Positions 17,073 through 25,489 of a stretch of 64,000 nucleotides of DNA are shown here, piece by piece. Within the stretch, counting starts at the first letter, position 1; each line of letters opens with the position of its first letter. Under the pieces are notes generated by a model. That model saw only the letters and a list, made by a program, of their open reading frames with translations, was not told where the DNA came from and did no database searches. The DNA is taken from contig DASVBS010000053.1 in NCBI GenBank assembly GCA_036375715.1, positions 1 through 64,000 of the forward strand, given 5' to 3'. Position numbers and translations under genes: made by a program. This DNA is from Longimicrobiaceae bacterium (lineage in GTDB: Bacteria; Gemmatimonadota; Gemmatimonadetes; Longimicrobiales; Longimicrobiaceae).

Positions 17073-17968
17073 CGGTCCGCCAGCGCCACGGCTACGCGTG
17101 CGGCCACGCGAGCGTTGTTGAGCAGGAGAGCCACGTTCGCTTCGAGGGTCGCTCCGCCCGAACGCCGGACCAGCTCCTCGAGCAGAAAGGGGGTCAGGGC
17201 CCCACCGGTAATGCCCCGGGCGCTCGCCACCTCCATTGCCTCCGCGATGAACTGCTCCACCATGTCCGCGGGGAGCGCCGCCCGTTCGGGTGGTGGCACA
17301 CAGAGAAGCACTGCTCCCGGCACCGCGATCGCTTCCTTGGCGCGCCAGATCGCCGCCACCTCCGCCGCTTCTTCGACCCGCACGTCCACGCTCAACCCGC
17401 TGCGAGCGGAATAGAAGGCCGGTAGCTCGTCGCTCCTCCACCCCAACACCAGCACACCCCGCGTCTCCAATGCCTCGCGGGTTGCGGGGAGATCCAGGAT
17501 CGACTTGGCGCCGGCGCACACCACCAGCACACGCGTACGCTCCAGCTCGGTCAGGTCAGCGGACACGTCCGGCACGCCGCTATCGCGATGCACGCCCCCG
17601 ATTCCCCCCGTGGCAAAGACGGCGATCCCGGCGCGGGAAGCCAGGAACGAAGTCGCCGCGACGGTGGTGGCCCCGTTCTCTCCGCGCGCGATTGCCCCGG
17701 CCAGGTCTCGGGTGGAGAGCTTGCGATATCCGTGGCCGCGACAGATCGCCTCCAGGTCCTGCTCCCCCAGGCCGACACGCGGCACCCCATCGATCACCGC
17801 GATCGTCGCCGGCACGGCACCCTCCTCGCGCACAACGGCCTCCAGCGCGCGGCCTACCTCCAGGCTGCGCGGCGCGGGCAGCCCCTGCGCCAGCACCGTG
17901 GACTCGAGGGCCACCACCGGTCGCCCGGCCGCTTGTGCCTCGGCTACCTCTTCGGAAATTTGGACCAT
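17069..17968 (-). CDS. psuG: Pseudouridine-5'-phosphate glycosidase
   Basis: 299 residues, matching PsuG/IndA length. It reversibly cleaves pseudouridine 5'-phosphate to uracil and ribose 5-phosphate. Recognisable segments: VALESTVLAQGLP at the N-terminus, GATTVAATSFLASRAGI and VFATGGIGGVHRD in the centre, VCAGAKSILDLPATRE, and NVALLLNNARVAA at the end. No psuK kinase is adjacent, so pseudouridine salvage would need a kinase elsewhere. It is first in a two-gene unit with fau, overlapping by 4 bases. A run of degenerate 7-mer repeats lies just upstream. Confidence 0.9.
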   Translation of the reverse strand: MVQISEEVAEAQAAGRPVVALESTVLAQGLPAPRSLEVGRALEAVVREEGAVPATIAVIDGVPRVGLGEQDLEAICRGHGYRKLSTRDLAGAIARGENGATTVAATSFLASRAGIAVFATGGIGGVHRDSGVPDVSADLTELERTRVLVVCAGAKSILDLPATREALETRGVLVLGWRSDELPAFYSARSGLSVDVRVEEAAEVAAIWRAKEAIAVPGAVLLCVPPPERAALPADMVEQFIAEAMEVASARGITGGALTPFLLEELVRRSGGATLEANVALLLNNARVAARVAVALADR

Positions 17969-18011
17969 TCCAGTCAGATCTACGCGGGGGCGTGCGTTGG
18001 TATATTAGGGG

Positions 18012-18075
18012 AATAGAAGTAGGAAGCCAGGAGCCAGAAGTCAGGATGAGAAGCTAGGAGCTAGAAGCTGGAAGG
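18012..18075 (+). repeat. Degenerate heptanucleotide tandem repeat
   Basis: Nine or so consecutive units close to RAGCYAG, for example GAAGTAG, GAGCCAG, AAGTCAG, AAGCTAG, GAGCTAG, AAGCTGG. It lies between the divergent psuG and decarboxylase genes. An 18-base segment (GAAGCTAGGAGCTAGAAG) recurs exactly at the inverted repeat near 20930. Confidence 0.7.
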
Positions 18076-18102
18076 CGGTTCTTCCCGGAAACCCAAAGAT
18101 CC

Positions 18103-19566
18103 ATGACCGATTCCCGGCGACGCGCGCACTCCTACGGTGATATGCCGGTCTCCGAGCTCCGGACCGAGGGGCGGCGGGTGATCGACTGGATCGCCGATTA
18201 CCTCCAAGGAATCGAGCAGCGCCCCGTGCTCGCCCGGGTTTCGCCCGGCGAGGTCGCGGAGGCCCTCCCGCGCGAGGCTCCCGAGCGCGGGGAGGCGATG
18301 GAGAAGATCCTCGCCGACCTCGAGCGGGTGATTTTGCCAGGCATCACTCACTGGAACCACCCGGGGTTCTTCGCCTACTTTGGGATCAGCGGCTCCTCGC
18401 CGGGAATCCTGGGAGAGGCGATCGCTGCCGCGTTGAACGTGAACGCGATGCTCTGGCGCACCAGCCCGGCCGCGACGGAGCTGGAGGAGAGAGCGCTGGA
18501 CTGGCTGCGCCAGATACTCGGCCTTCCCGCCGCACTGCAAGGTCACATTCAGGATACGGCCTCCTCCTCGACCCTGGTGGCAATCGCCGCCGCACGCGAA
18601 GCGGCGGGCCTCGATATTCGCGACCGAGGGATGAGCGGGCGCGACCTGCCTCTGCTAAGGCTCTATTGTTCGGAAGAGGCCCACTCCTCAGTGGAGAAGT
18701 CCGCCCTCATGCTGGGCATCGGCCGGGAGGGCGTGCGGAAGATCCCCACCGACCAAGCCTTCCGCATGGAATCGCAAGCGCTGGCCGAGGCGATCCGGGA
18801 GGATCGTGCGGCGGGGATGCGGCCATTCTGCGTGGTCGCGACCGTCGGCACCACCTCTACCACAAGTGTGGACCCCCTGCCGGAGATCGGGGCGATCTGC
18901 CAGGCGGAGGACCTCTGGCTGCACGTGGACGCGGCCTACGGTGGTGCGGCGGGGGTGCTCCCGGAGATGCGCTGGATCTGGGACGGGGTGGAAGCGGTGG
19001 ATTCGCTGGTGGTGAACCCCCACAAGTGGCTCTTCGTGCCGATCGACTGCTCGGCGCTCTACTTCCGCAACGCCGCGGCGGCGCGCGACGCCTTCTCGCT
19101 GGTGCCCGAGTATCTCAAGGCGCCCGAGGGGGAGGAGGTGGTGAACCTGATGGACTACGGGCACGCGCTCGGCCGCCGCTTCCGTGCGCTGAAGCTGTGG
19201 ATGGTACTGCGCTATTTCGGTCGGGTCGGAATCGCGAACCGGATTCGCGAGCATATCCGCTTGGGGCAGGAGCTGGCGAGCTGGATCGACGCCGAAGAAG
19301 GATGGGAGAGGATGGCGCCGACGTCGTTCAGCACCGTCTGCTTTCGGTGCCGGCCCGCGGAGCTCCCGGAGGAGGAGGTCGACCTGCTCAATCAGTCGAT
19401 TCTCGCCGAGGTGAATGCCAGCGGGGAGGTATTCCTGTCCCACACGCGGCTACGCGGGCGCTACGCGCTCCGGGTGGCTATAGGCAACATCCGCACGACC
19501 GAGGACCACGTTCGGCGCGCCTGGGAGCTGCTGCGCGAAGCGGCGCAGCAGGCGCCGGCGCTGTAG
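18103..19566 (+). CDS. PLP-dependent aromatic-L-amino-acid decarboxylase
   Basis: 487 residues, group II decarboxylase size. The PLP lysine lies in NPHKWLFVPIDCSAL; other family segments are HWNHPGFFAYFGIS, DTASSSTLVAIAAARE, the cofactor-ring His in EEAHSS, and DAAYGGAAGVLPE. By family it decarboxylates DOPA, tryptophan, tyrosine or phenylalanine; the specific substrate cannot be read from sequence. It is a single-gene unit after the 7-mer repeat, convergent with trmJ (21-base gap, no hairpin). Confidence 0.9.
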   Translation: MTDSRRRAHSYGDMPVSELRTEGRRVIDWIADYLQGIEQRPVLARVSPGEVAEALPREAPERGEAMEKILADLERVILPGITHWNHPGFFAYFGISGSSPGILGEAIAAALNVNAMLWRTSPAATELEERALDWLRQILGLPAALQGHIQDTASSSTLVAIAAAREAAGLDIRDRGMSGRDLPLLRLYCSEEAHSSVEKSALMLGIGREGVRKIPTDQAFRMESQALAEAIREDRAAGMRPFCVVATVGTTSTTSVDPLPEIGAICQAEDLWLHVDAAYGGAAGVLPEMRWIWDGVEAVDSLVVNPHKWLFVPIDCSALYFRNAAAARDAFSLVPEYLKAPEGEEVVNLMDYGHALGRRFRALKLWMVLRYFGRVGIANRIREHIRLGQELASWIDAEEGWERMAPTSFSTVCFRCRPAELPEEEVDLLNQSILAEVNASGEVFLSHTRLRGRYALRVAIGNIRTTEDHVRRAWELLREAAQQAPAL

Positions 19567-19587
19567 TGTGCTTTCCTGGACGCTCCC

Positions 19588-20475
19588 TCACTGACTCAAC
19601 TCCTCCGGAGGCTCGTCTCCTCGCTGCAAGCGCGTCACGAACTTGCGCACCTCGATCGCCATTGCCCGGAGAAATCCCGCCTCCCGCTGATCGGGGTCGG
19701 CGCGGTGAATCAGCGCGCGCAGGGTCCGCATCACGCTCTCGGTCTGGCGACTCTTGAAGAAGTCAACCGACCAGAGCGCCTTCTCCGCTTCTTCGAAGAG
19801 GCTCTCGAGAATGTAGACGTTGGCGGGTGGAGCATCCCGCCGCGGTGGCTTGAAGGGTTGATCGCGTCCCTCGGAGGCCATCCACAGCTCGTAGGCAACG
19901 ATGACCACTGCCTGCGCCAGGTTGAGCGAGGAATGCTCCGGATTCGTGGGGATGGTGACCGTGCGGTGGCAGAGGTCGAGGGCCCAGTTCGGCAGCCCCT
20001 TGTCCTCCCGACCGAAGACCACGGCCACCGGACCGGCGGTGGGTTCGGAGGCTCGCTGCAGCAGGTCGTCAGCGCTCTCTCGGGGCCGGCCGACATGCCG
20101 TTTCGCCCTGCGCTCGCGCGCCGTCATGGCGACCGTGTAGCTGCAATCGGCCAGCGCCTCCGGCAGTGTGTCGAAGAGCTCCGCCCGCTCCACCAGGTCG
20201 GCGGTGCCGTGCGCGATCCCCTCGATGCGCCACGGGCTCCACTCCGCCGGGGCCACCAACCGCAGACGACTCAGACCGAAGTTCTTCATCGCCCTCACGG
20301 TGCCGGCGATGTTAACCAGGTCCTGAGTTTCCCAGAGTACGATGATGATGCGGTCCAGCGGCGCGAGCGGACTCGCTGGAGCCGGGCTAGCGTTCACCTG
20401 CTTGGTCGGCGGCTTCCTGGCGGGCAGAGAGGCGGCCGAGGAGCACTCTCGCGGCGCGCACGTCGTGTCCGACAT
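19588..20475 (-). CDS. trmJ: TrmJ-type RNA 2'-O-methyltransferase (SpoU superfamily)
   Basis: 295 residues at most. The SPOUT domain begins at LDRIIIVLWETQDLVNIAGT (about 40) and shows the knot motifs VAVVFGREDKGLPNWAL and PTNPEHSSLNLAQAVVIVAYEL, characteristic of TrmJ/LasT-type tRNA or rRNA ribose methylases. A C-terminal extension (about 70 residues) matches TrmJ. The first ATG at 20475 overlaps the upstream gene by 89 bases; a GTG at 20397 would overlap by only 11 and still keep the whole domain, so the start is unsettled. TrmJ is the best name, but a paralogous rRNA target is possible. Confidence 0.87.
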   Translation of the reverse strand: MSDTTCAPRECSSAASLPARKPPTKQVNASPAPASPLAPLDRIIIVLWETQDLVNIAGTVRAMKNFGLSRLRLVAPAEWSPWRIEGIAHGTADLVERAELFDTLPEALADCSYTVAMTARERRAKRHVGRPRESADDLLQRASEPTAGPVAVVFGREDKGLPNWALDLCHRTVTIPTNPEHSSLNLAQAVVIVAYELWMASEGRDQPFKPPRRDAPPANVYILESLFEEAEKALWSVDFFKSRQTESVMRTLRALIHRADPDQREAGFLRAMAIEVRKFVTRLQRGDEPPEELSQ

Positions 20476-20827
20476 CGATCAACAGGACGGTCAGGTCCCC
20501 GGCACCCCATAGGATTGCCGCCAGCACGATCCCACGAATGACCTCCGCGAAGAGCGGGAAGAGAGCCCCGGCCCCCTCGAGGGCGACACCGGCGATCACC
20601 TCCGCAGTCAGAGCGACCACCACCACCATCGCAGCGATCTTGAAGAGCCGCGCGACGTATTGCAGCGCCAGGTACGGCTCCGTATCCTCCGCGCGGATAG
20701 CCCCCGGGTCGCGCGACGAACGCTCGTCCGCAAACCGGTCGTCGTCCAGATCGTCCGCCTCCGCCGCTCGCATCTCCTGGCAACGCCTCGCGTCCGTACT
20801 GCCGCTCTCCTCTCGCTCCCGTTCCAT
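20387..20827 (-). CDS. Small membrane protein of unknown function
   Basis: 146 residues. A strongly acidic, charged N-terminus (about 1-55: EREREESG, EADDLDDDRFADERSS) precedes two hydrophobic spans (IAAMVVVVALTAEVIAGV and EVIRGIVLAAILWGAGDL) and a basic C-terminal tail. No family recognised. It lies upstream of trmJ, overlapping its longest reading, so co-transcription is probable. The hydrophobic segments argue that this is a real gene rather than a shadow frame. Confidence 0.6.
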   Translation of the reverse strand: MEREREESGSTDARRCQEMRAAEADDLDDDRFADERSSRDPGAIRAEDTEPYLALQYVARLFKIAAMVVVVALTAEVIAGVALEGAGALFPLFAEVIRGIVLAAILWGAGDLTVLLIDVGHDVRAARVLLGRLSARQEAADQAGER

Positions 20828-20919
20828 TCCCTCCCCCTGGAAGATGTGGCACTGGCGGTAGGAAGGGATGCAAGAGTTGGACGAGGGGAAGACGGCAGGA
20901 AGTTGGAAGGGGAGGAGCG

Positions 20920-20973
20920 TAGGAGGGAAGCTAGGAGCTAGAAGTTAGAAGCTAGCTCCTAGCTTCCCTCCTA
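20920..20973. repeat. 21-bp perfect inverted repeat (hairpin) of the 7-mer family
   Basis: The arm at 20920-20940 (TAGGAGGGAAGCTAGGAGCT plus A) is the exact reverse complement of 20953-20973, with a 12-base loop GAAGTTAGAAGC. The arms are made of AAGCTAG-like heptamers. It lies between the PHP gene (stop 20988) and the small membrane protein start, so it may cap the end of the PHP transcript, though no T-tract follows. Confidence 0.8.
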
Positions 20974-20987
20974 TATTCCCCACCTTC

Positions 20988-21776
20988 TCAACTCCTCCTC
21001 CATTCCCCCGGCACAAACATCTCCCTCTCCCCGATCCCCACCCGCCGCGCCGTCTGCAGCGCCCAGTCCAGATTCGCTACCTGCGAGGCACGATGGCCGT
21101 CGCTGCCGAGGCTGAAGCGCGCGCCGGCTTCGAGGGCCTTGCGCAGCAGGCGATCGTGAGGCAGCCGGTAGCGGCTGGAGATCTCTATCGCCACCGAGCT
21201 CCGGACCACCGCCTCGACGAAGCGGTCCTCCCGTTCTTCCGTCCACCAGGCGTGTACGTCGCCCTCGAGGTCGAGCAGGGCGGCCGGCATGAAGGTGGAA
21301 TGCGCCACGATCTCGATGGGCATGGTGCGCACGAGATCGCAGAGGTTCGCGACCATGTGCTCCATGAGCTCCTGGGGCCGATCGTCCCACGGAGGCGGAA
21401 GGGTCGTCCACCAGGGTGAGCCCCAGCCCCCGCCGGGCAGGGCAAAGCCGTGGTTGGAGCCGATCCGGTAGTGGAACCGGTCCATGATCTCAGCCGGAAG
21501 CTGCGCCGCGAAGGGGTCGCACCAGCAGAACTCGGCGGCTACGTAGACCGGTTGCGCCTCGATCGCCTCGAGGTAGGCGTGGAGCTGCGGGAGGGTTGCG
21601 ACGAAGCGGGAGGGGTTCCGGGTGGAGACGTGATCGGCGATCCCCACCGCGACGCCCCTGTCGGCGGCGATGCGTACCACCTCTTCGAGCGGCACCTCGC
21701 CGTCGGACATAGTGGTGTGGACGTGCAGGTCCTGCGTGCCGAGAGAAGCGGGTGTACCGAGCGGAAGCGCCGTCAT
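20988..21776 (-). CDS. PHP-domain phosphoesterase
   Basis: About 262 residues from ATG 21776, which overlaps the L,D-transpeptidase stop by 4 bases (ATGA); an upstream in-frame start would run 72 bases into that gene. Metal-binding PHP motifs: DLHVHTTMSDG (residues 16-26), GIADHVS, the Glu of AAEFCWCD, a His in VAHSTF, and LGSDGHR. By family these are phosphoesterases (histidinol phosphatase, PHP nucleases). The substrate here is not evident; no histidine genes are near. Translational coupling to the transpeptidase is likely. Confidence 0.85.
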   Translation of the reverse strand: MTALPLGTPASLGTQDLHVHTTMSDGEVPLEEVVRIAADRGVAVGIADHVSTRNPSRFVATLPQLHAYLEAIEAQPVYVAAEFCWCDPFAAQLPAEIMDRFHYRIGSNHGFALPGGGWGSPWWTTLPPPWDDRPQELMEHMVANLCDLVRTMPIEIVAHSTFMPAALLDLEGDVHAWWTEEREDRFVEAVVRSSVAIEISSRYRLPHDRLLRKALEAGARFSLGSDGHRASQVANLDWALQTARRVGIGEREMFVPGEWRRS

Positions 21777-22984
21777 CGCGCCGACTGTCGACGGACGCCC
21801 GCGTACCGCTCGCGCCAGGCCTGCTCGGCGGCCGCCAGCGCCTCCCACCCTTTCCTGCCGTCCGGTCCCAGGTTGGTCGGCGGGACGCGGCGGGTGGGCC
21901 AGGGGGCCAGGGGATCGTTGAGGATGTCCGGGTGCAGCGCAGCCGTGGCGCTCACGATCGCCTCGGCGGCGAGCTTTCGCTCCTCCTCGCCGATCCGTGC
22001 CAGCGACACCACCACGCGGAGCCCTCCGCGGGAGAAGGCGTCCGCCAGGAAGGTCGAGTACTCCCGGTTGCGGTCGCGAGTGCTCGCCGTTCCGGCGCGT
22101 GCCAGGAGCCCCCGCAGTGCGATCGCATCGTCCTTCAACCCGCGGGTGATCAACCGGCTGGTGAGCCTCACCCAGTAAGTGGTGGTGTCCGCGCGCTCCA
22201 GCTCCACATCGAGCCGACGTAGCAGCTCCTCGGTGGAAACCCCGGCGAACGGATCGGGCTCAGGAGGCTTCGGCGGGGGCGGAGTGGGTACCTGCGAGGC
22301 ATCGATCGGCTCCAGGTTCTCACCGCCCATGATCACCACCGGTGTACCGATCTGGACGTTGTGGAAGAGCCGGAGGGCGTAGTCGTTGTGGAGACGGATG
22401 CAGCCGTGGGAGACGCGCTGCCCGAGAAGCTCCGGGTGATTGGTGCCGTGGATGGCGATCTCCCGCCCGATGTAAACCGCGGCGATGCCGAGCTGCCCGC
22501 GAACCTTGCGCTCCGGGGCATCGTCTGGCGGGATGGGCAGCCCCTTCTCGATGAAGTACCAGTTCGGGAGGTACCAGACCGGGACCTCCTCCTTGTACTG
22601 GATCTGGAAGACGCCCTGCGGGGTGGTGAAGTGCCAGTCCTCGTCCTCCGACTCCAGCCGAAGACCCGTTCCCGTTCCGACCGGCGCCTCCCACAGCGTG
22701 CGCTCCCCGTCCATCAGGCGCAGACGGTTGTGGTCGAGGTCGACCACAACGTAAATGCCCGGCGCTTCTTCCAGGAACTCCTCGGGGGATTCCGGAAGCT
22801 CCTGCAGCGGCGCCTGTCGAGCGGCAATGGGGTCGACTCCCTGAGCGGGTTCCGCCTGCGACCCCATAGAGGCGCAGGCGGAAGCGATCATCGCGATCGG
22901 CAGGAGGCCGATTATGGATCGGGTACGGAGCACGTGCGGATTCCGTGCGTCGTTCCAGCGGCGTATACTCACGCGTGCATGCAA
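21773..22984 (-). CDS. L,D-transpeptidase lipoprotein (YkuD domain)
   Basis: 403 residues. A lipoprotein signal ends at IASAC (Cys37). The YkuD catalytic domain (about 76-215) has HGTN (H179) and SHGCIRLHN (H193, C195), the catalytic His and Cys. By family it forms 3-3 peptidoglycan cross-links or attaches proteins to peptidoglycan. A Pro-rich linker (VPTPPPPKPPEPD) leads to a helical C-terminal domain of about 170 residues that I cannot assign. It begins 32 bases after actF and overlaps the PHP gene, so it may share the alternative complex III transcript. Confidence 0.88.
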   Translation of the reverse strand: MHARVSIRRWNDARNPHVLRTRSIIGLLPIAMIASACASMGSQAEPAQGVDPIAARQAPLQELPESPEEFLEEAPGIYVVVDLDHNRLRLMDGERTLWEAPVGTGTGLRLESEDEDWHFTTPQGVFQIQYKEEVPVWYLPNWYFIEKGLPIPPDDAPERKVRGQLGIAAVYIGREIAIHGTNHPELLGQRVSHGCIRLHNDYALRLFHNVQIGTPVVIMGGENLEPIDASQVPTPPPPKPPEPDPFAGVSTEELLRRLDVELERADTTTYWVRLTSRLITRGLKDDAIALRGLLARAGTASTRDRNREYSTFLADAFSRGGLRVVVSLARIGEEERKLAAEAIVSATAALHPDILNDPLAPWPTRRVPPTNLGPDGRKGWEALAAAEQAWRERYAGVRRQSAR

Positions 22985-23016
22985 CCCGCAGGCAGGTTGA
23001 AAGTTCCCGCGCTGCC

Positions 23017-24315
23017 TCAGCGTTCCGTCGCCGTGGCAGGCACCTGCACCTCCACCAGGGTGGGCTCGCGGGCGGCGAGTGTGGCTGGAGACGGGAGCAC
23101 CGGTACCCGGGTCAGATACCAGGTATACGCCGCCACGAACAGGCCGAAGAAGCCGAGGCCGATCCCGATCTCCGGAATGCCCAGCGGCAGCGTCTCCTCC
23201 TCCCAGAGCGAGGGGTAGACCAGCAGGAAGCGCTCGATCCAGAGACCCACCAGAATCGAGAGCGCGAAGAACACGAGCACCTGCGGCACCATCTTGGGCG
23301 CGCGGGTGAGCAGCCCCAGCAGTGGCATCACAAACACGAGAATCACAACCGCCGCGGAGAGCGGCCCGAACGGCTCATTGAAGCGCTGGACGAAGAAGTC
23401 CTGCTCCCACGGAAGCTGGCCGTACCAGATCACGATGTACTGGGACCAGTTCAGGTACATCCAGAACACCGAGAAGGCGAACAGCATCTTCCCGAAGTCG
23501 TGGTACTGACTGCGGGTGATGTAGTCCTGAAGCCCCAGGCGAGAGCGGTAGAACACCGCCGCGATGGTGGTGGCGGCCACGCCGCTGTGGAAAGCGGCCC
23601 AGAAGAAGGCGACCGGGAACATGGTGCTGAACCAGTGTGGGCTCAGCGACATGGCCAGGTCGACGGCCACCACACCCCAGAAGACCGCGAAGACGATTCC
23701 CAGCACGGCTCCGATCCGGGCCGTGAGCTTCCAGGAGCGAGCCGCTTCCTCCTCGACGCCGCGGAAGCCGCGCGTGAGGCGCTCGTAGAAGGATGCGTTC
23801 CGGGTGTTCTTCACCCCGTAGACGTCCGGCCGCACCGAGTAGTAAGCGAAGACCAGCGCCAGGGCGTATACCACGGCCACCACGAACAGCTCACGAATCG
23901 CCAGCCCCGGCCAGTTCAGCCAGGCGCGCTTCGCGTCGATGACCGGGTCGCCCTCGACGTGCAGCCAGTGGTGGAAGAAGTGCTCGTGCCCTCCGAACAG
24001 CACGACGGGCAGCAGCACGAACGAGATCGGCAGGAACGCCGCGCCCCCCAGCGCGAACCGCCGGATGGACCACGCCCAATCTGCGTTCGACAGCCGCAGC
24101 GCAACGGCGAACATCACCATCCCGATCGCGACGGACGACCAGAAGAGCCAGTTGAAGAGCAGGCTCTGCCAGAGCCGCTCGGGGGTGCCGACAGCCAGCA
24201 CCGCGGCCAGGATCCCGAGAGCCACCAGCACCGCGATCAGGATCTTCGTCGCTCCGGAGGCCGAGTCGAGAACGCGGAATGGGATGCTCGACGGTACAGA
24301 AGAATCGTGGGCCAT
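23017..24315 (-). CDS. actF: Alternative complex III subunit ActF (quinone-binding NrfD-like membrane protein)
   Basis: 432 residues with about ten membrane spans. By family ActF is an NrfD-like paralogue of ActC and helps form the quinol-oxidising membrane part of alternative complex III. Identifiable features: His-rich loop GGHEHFFHHWLHVEG, WLNWPGLAIRE and the long hydrophobic segments LFNWLFWSSVAIGMVMFAV and GIPEIGIGLGFFGLFVAAY. It is last in the act cluster, 30 bases after actE. Position and length match ActF in other bacteria. Confidence 0.9.
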   Translation of the reverse strand: MAHDSSVPSSIPFRVLDSASGATKILIAVLVALGILAAVLAVGTPERLWQSLLFNWLFWSSVAIGMVMFAVALRLSNADWAWSIRRFALGGAAFLPISFVLLPVVLFGGHEHFFHHWLHVEGDPVIDAKRAWLNWPGLAIRELFVVAVVYALALVFAYYSVRPDVYGVKNTRNASFYERLTRGFRGVEEEAARSWKLTARIGAVLGIVFAVFWGVVAVDLAMSLSPHWFSTMFPVAFFWAAFHSGVAATTIAAVFYRSRLGLQDYITRSQYHDFGKMLFAFSVFWMYLNWSQYIVIWYGQLPWEQDFFVQRFNEPFGPLSAAVVILVFVMPLLGLLTRAPKMVPQVLVFFALSILVGLWIERFLLVYPSLWEEETLPLGIPEIGIGLGFFGLFVAAYTWYLTRVPVLPSPATLAAREPTLVEVQVPATATER

Positions 24316-24345
24316 GATCAGTCAGTCTAGAAATCTACAGCGAGC

Positions 24346-24987
24346 TCAGGGCTCCACTGCCGCCGTATCGGTCTGTCCGTTCGCCCCGGCACCCGGAGCG
24401 GCTGCCTGCGCCGAGCCGCCGGCGCCCCCCCCGCGCTGCAGCGACCGCACGTACTCCACCACGGCCCAACGATCGGCGTGCCCCAGCTTCTCCCCGTAGG
24501 GCGGCATGAGACCACGGCCGACGGTCATGACGGCGTAGATGTAACCGTCCGAGCGGGTGAGCGCGGTTCCGGTGTTCAGCGGGGTTGCCATCGGGAACTT
24601 GCCCGGACCGATCACCGTGCCGTCCCCCGCACCGCCAGGACCGTGGCACACGGCGCACTGCGCCGCGAACAACGCCTCACCGCGGGCGAGCACCTCCGGC
24701 GTCGCCTGGCCGGCGTAAGGATTCACCAGCGTAGCCGCTACCGAGTCGAGCTGGGCCTGCGTGAACGGAGCCGGCGGAGGGCCGAGCTCCGAGGCGACCG
24801 GCACCGAGTTCTCGGCCGGCAGGCGGGGCATCTCGTAGGGGTCGTAACCGACGCCGGGGCGCATGGTCGCGAGCGCCGGGAAGTTCCCCCAGAAGTAGTC
24901 GAGGTCGTAGCCCGCCCAGTCGGTGCACCCCGAAAGCAGCACCGGAGAGAGAAGGGCCGCCGCGAAGATCCGTCTAACCCTGGTCAA
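24346..24987 (-). CDS. actE: Alternative complex III subunit ActE (mono-haem cytochrome c lipoprotein)
   Basis: 213 residues. A lipoprotein signal ends at LLSGC (Cys21). One haem c site CAVCH lies in LFAAQCAVCHGPGGAGDG, with a likely axial Met in GRGLMPPYGEKL. ActE is the small membrane-anchored cytochrome of the complex and passes electrons toward an oxidase or soluble cytochrome. The C-terminal 35 residues are Gly/Ala-rich and probably disordered. The start overlaps the end of actD by 14 bases. Confidence 0.92.
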   Translation of the reverse strand: MTRVRRIFAAALLSPVLLSGCTDWAGYDLDYFWGNFPALATMRPGVGYDPYEMPRLPAENSVPVASELGPPPAPFTQAQLDSVAATLVNPYAGQATPEVLARGEALFAAQCAVCHGPGGAGDGTVIGPGKFPMATPLNTGTALTRSDGYIYAVMTVGRGLMPPYGEKLGHADRWAVVEYVRSLQRGGGAGGSAQAAAPGAGANGQTDTAAVEP

Positions 24988-25489
24988 GGAGAACCTCCTC
25001 CGACCCGCTTTCCGTGAGAATGTTCTGCACCTCTTCGAAGTGCTCCGGCGCCACGTGGACGAAGACCCCGAAGCGGTCCCCGCTGAAGGAGGGGTGGTAG
25101 ATCCCCTCCGATCGCCCGAGCCGCGGCAGCCGGGAGGTCAGGAACAACCCCGCAACCGTGGAGAGGGCGCCAATCAGCACCGTGACCTCGAACATGATCA
25201 CGGTGAAGGCAGGGATCGCCACGATCTCCTTGCCGCCCACGATCAGGGCCCAGTCCAGTGAGGCCCAGGTCGCGAGCCAGGTGCCCGCAGCGGTCCCCGC
25301 GAACGCACCCATGAGGGTGTAGATCCGCACCGCACTCTCCGGCGGGTCCAGTGCCTCCTCGAGCTCGTGCCGGGGAGTCGGCGAATACACCGTCAGCGGA
25401 TAACCCTTTCGGCGAAGACTCTCCACCGCGTGGGTGGCGGTGTCCAGGTAGGGGAAGACCCCCAGAACACCGGTCCGTGGTCTGCTCAT
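24974..25489 (-). CDS. actD: Alternative complex III subunit ActD (DUF3341)
   Basis: 171 residues. It has an N-terminal soluble ferredoxin-like part (GVLGVFPYLDTATHAVESLR), two central membrane spans (AVRIYTLMGAFAGTAAG; IPAFTVIMFEVTVLIGAL) and a C-terminal HPSFSGDRFGVFVHV segment, typical of DUF3341/ActD. Its role in the complex is structural. The ATG overlaps the actC stop by 4 bases (ATGA), indicating coupled translation. Confidence 0.9.
   Translation of the reverse strand: MSRPRTGVLGVFPYLDTATHAVESLRRKGYPLTVYSPTPRHELEEALDPPESAVRIYTLMGAFAGTAAGTWLATWASLDWALIVGGKEIVAIPAFTVIMFEVTVLIGALSTVAGLFLTSRLPRLGRSEGIYHPSFSGDRFGVFVHVAPEHFEEVQNILTESGSEEVLLDQG

Noticed and set aside
18012-18075. Heptamer run considered as a CRISPR array
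   Set aside because: Units are 7 bases with no spacers, and no cas genes are present.
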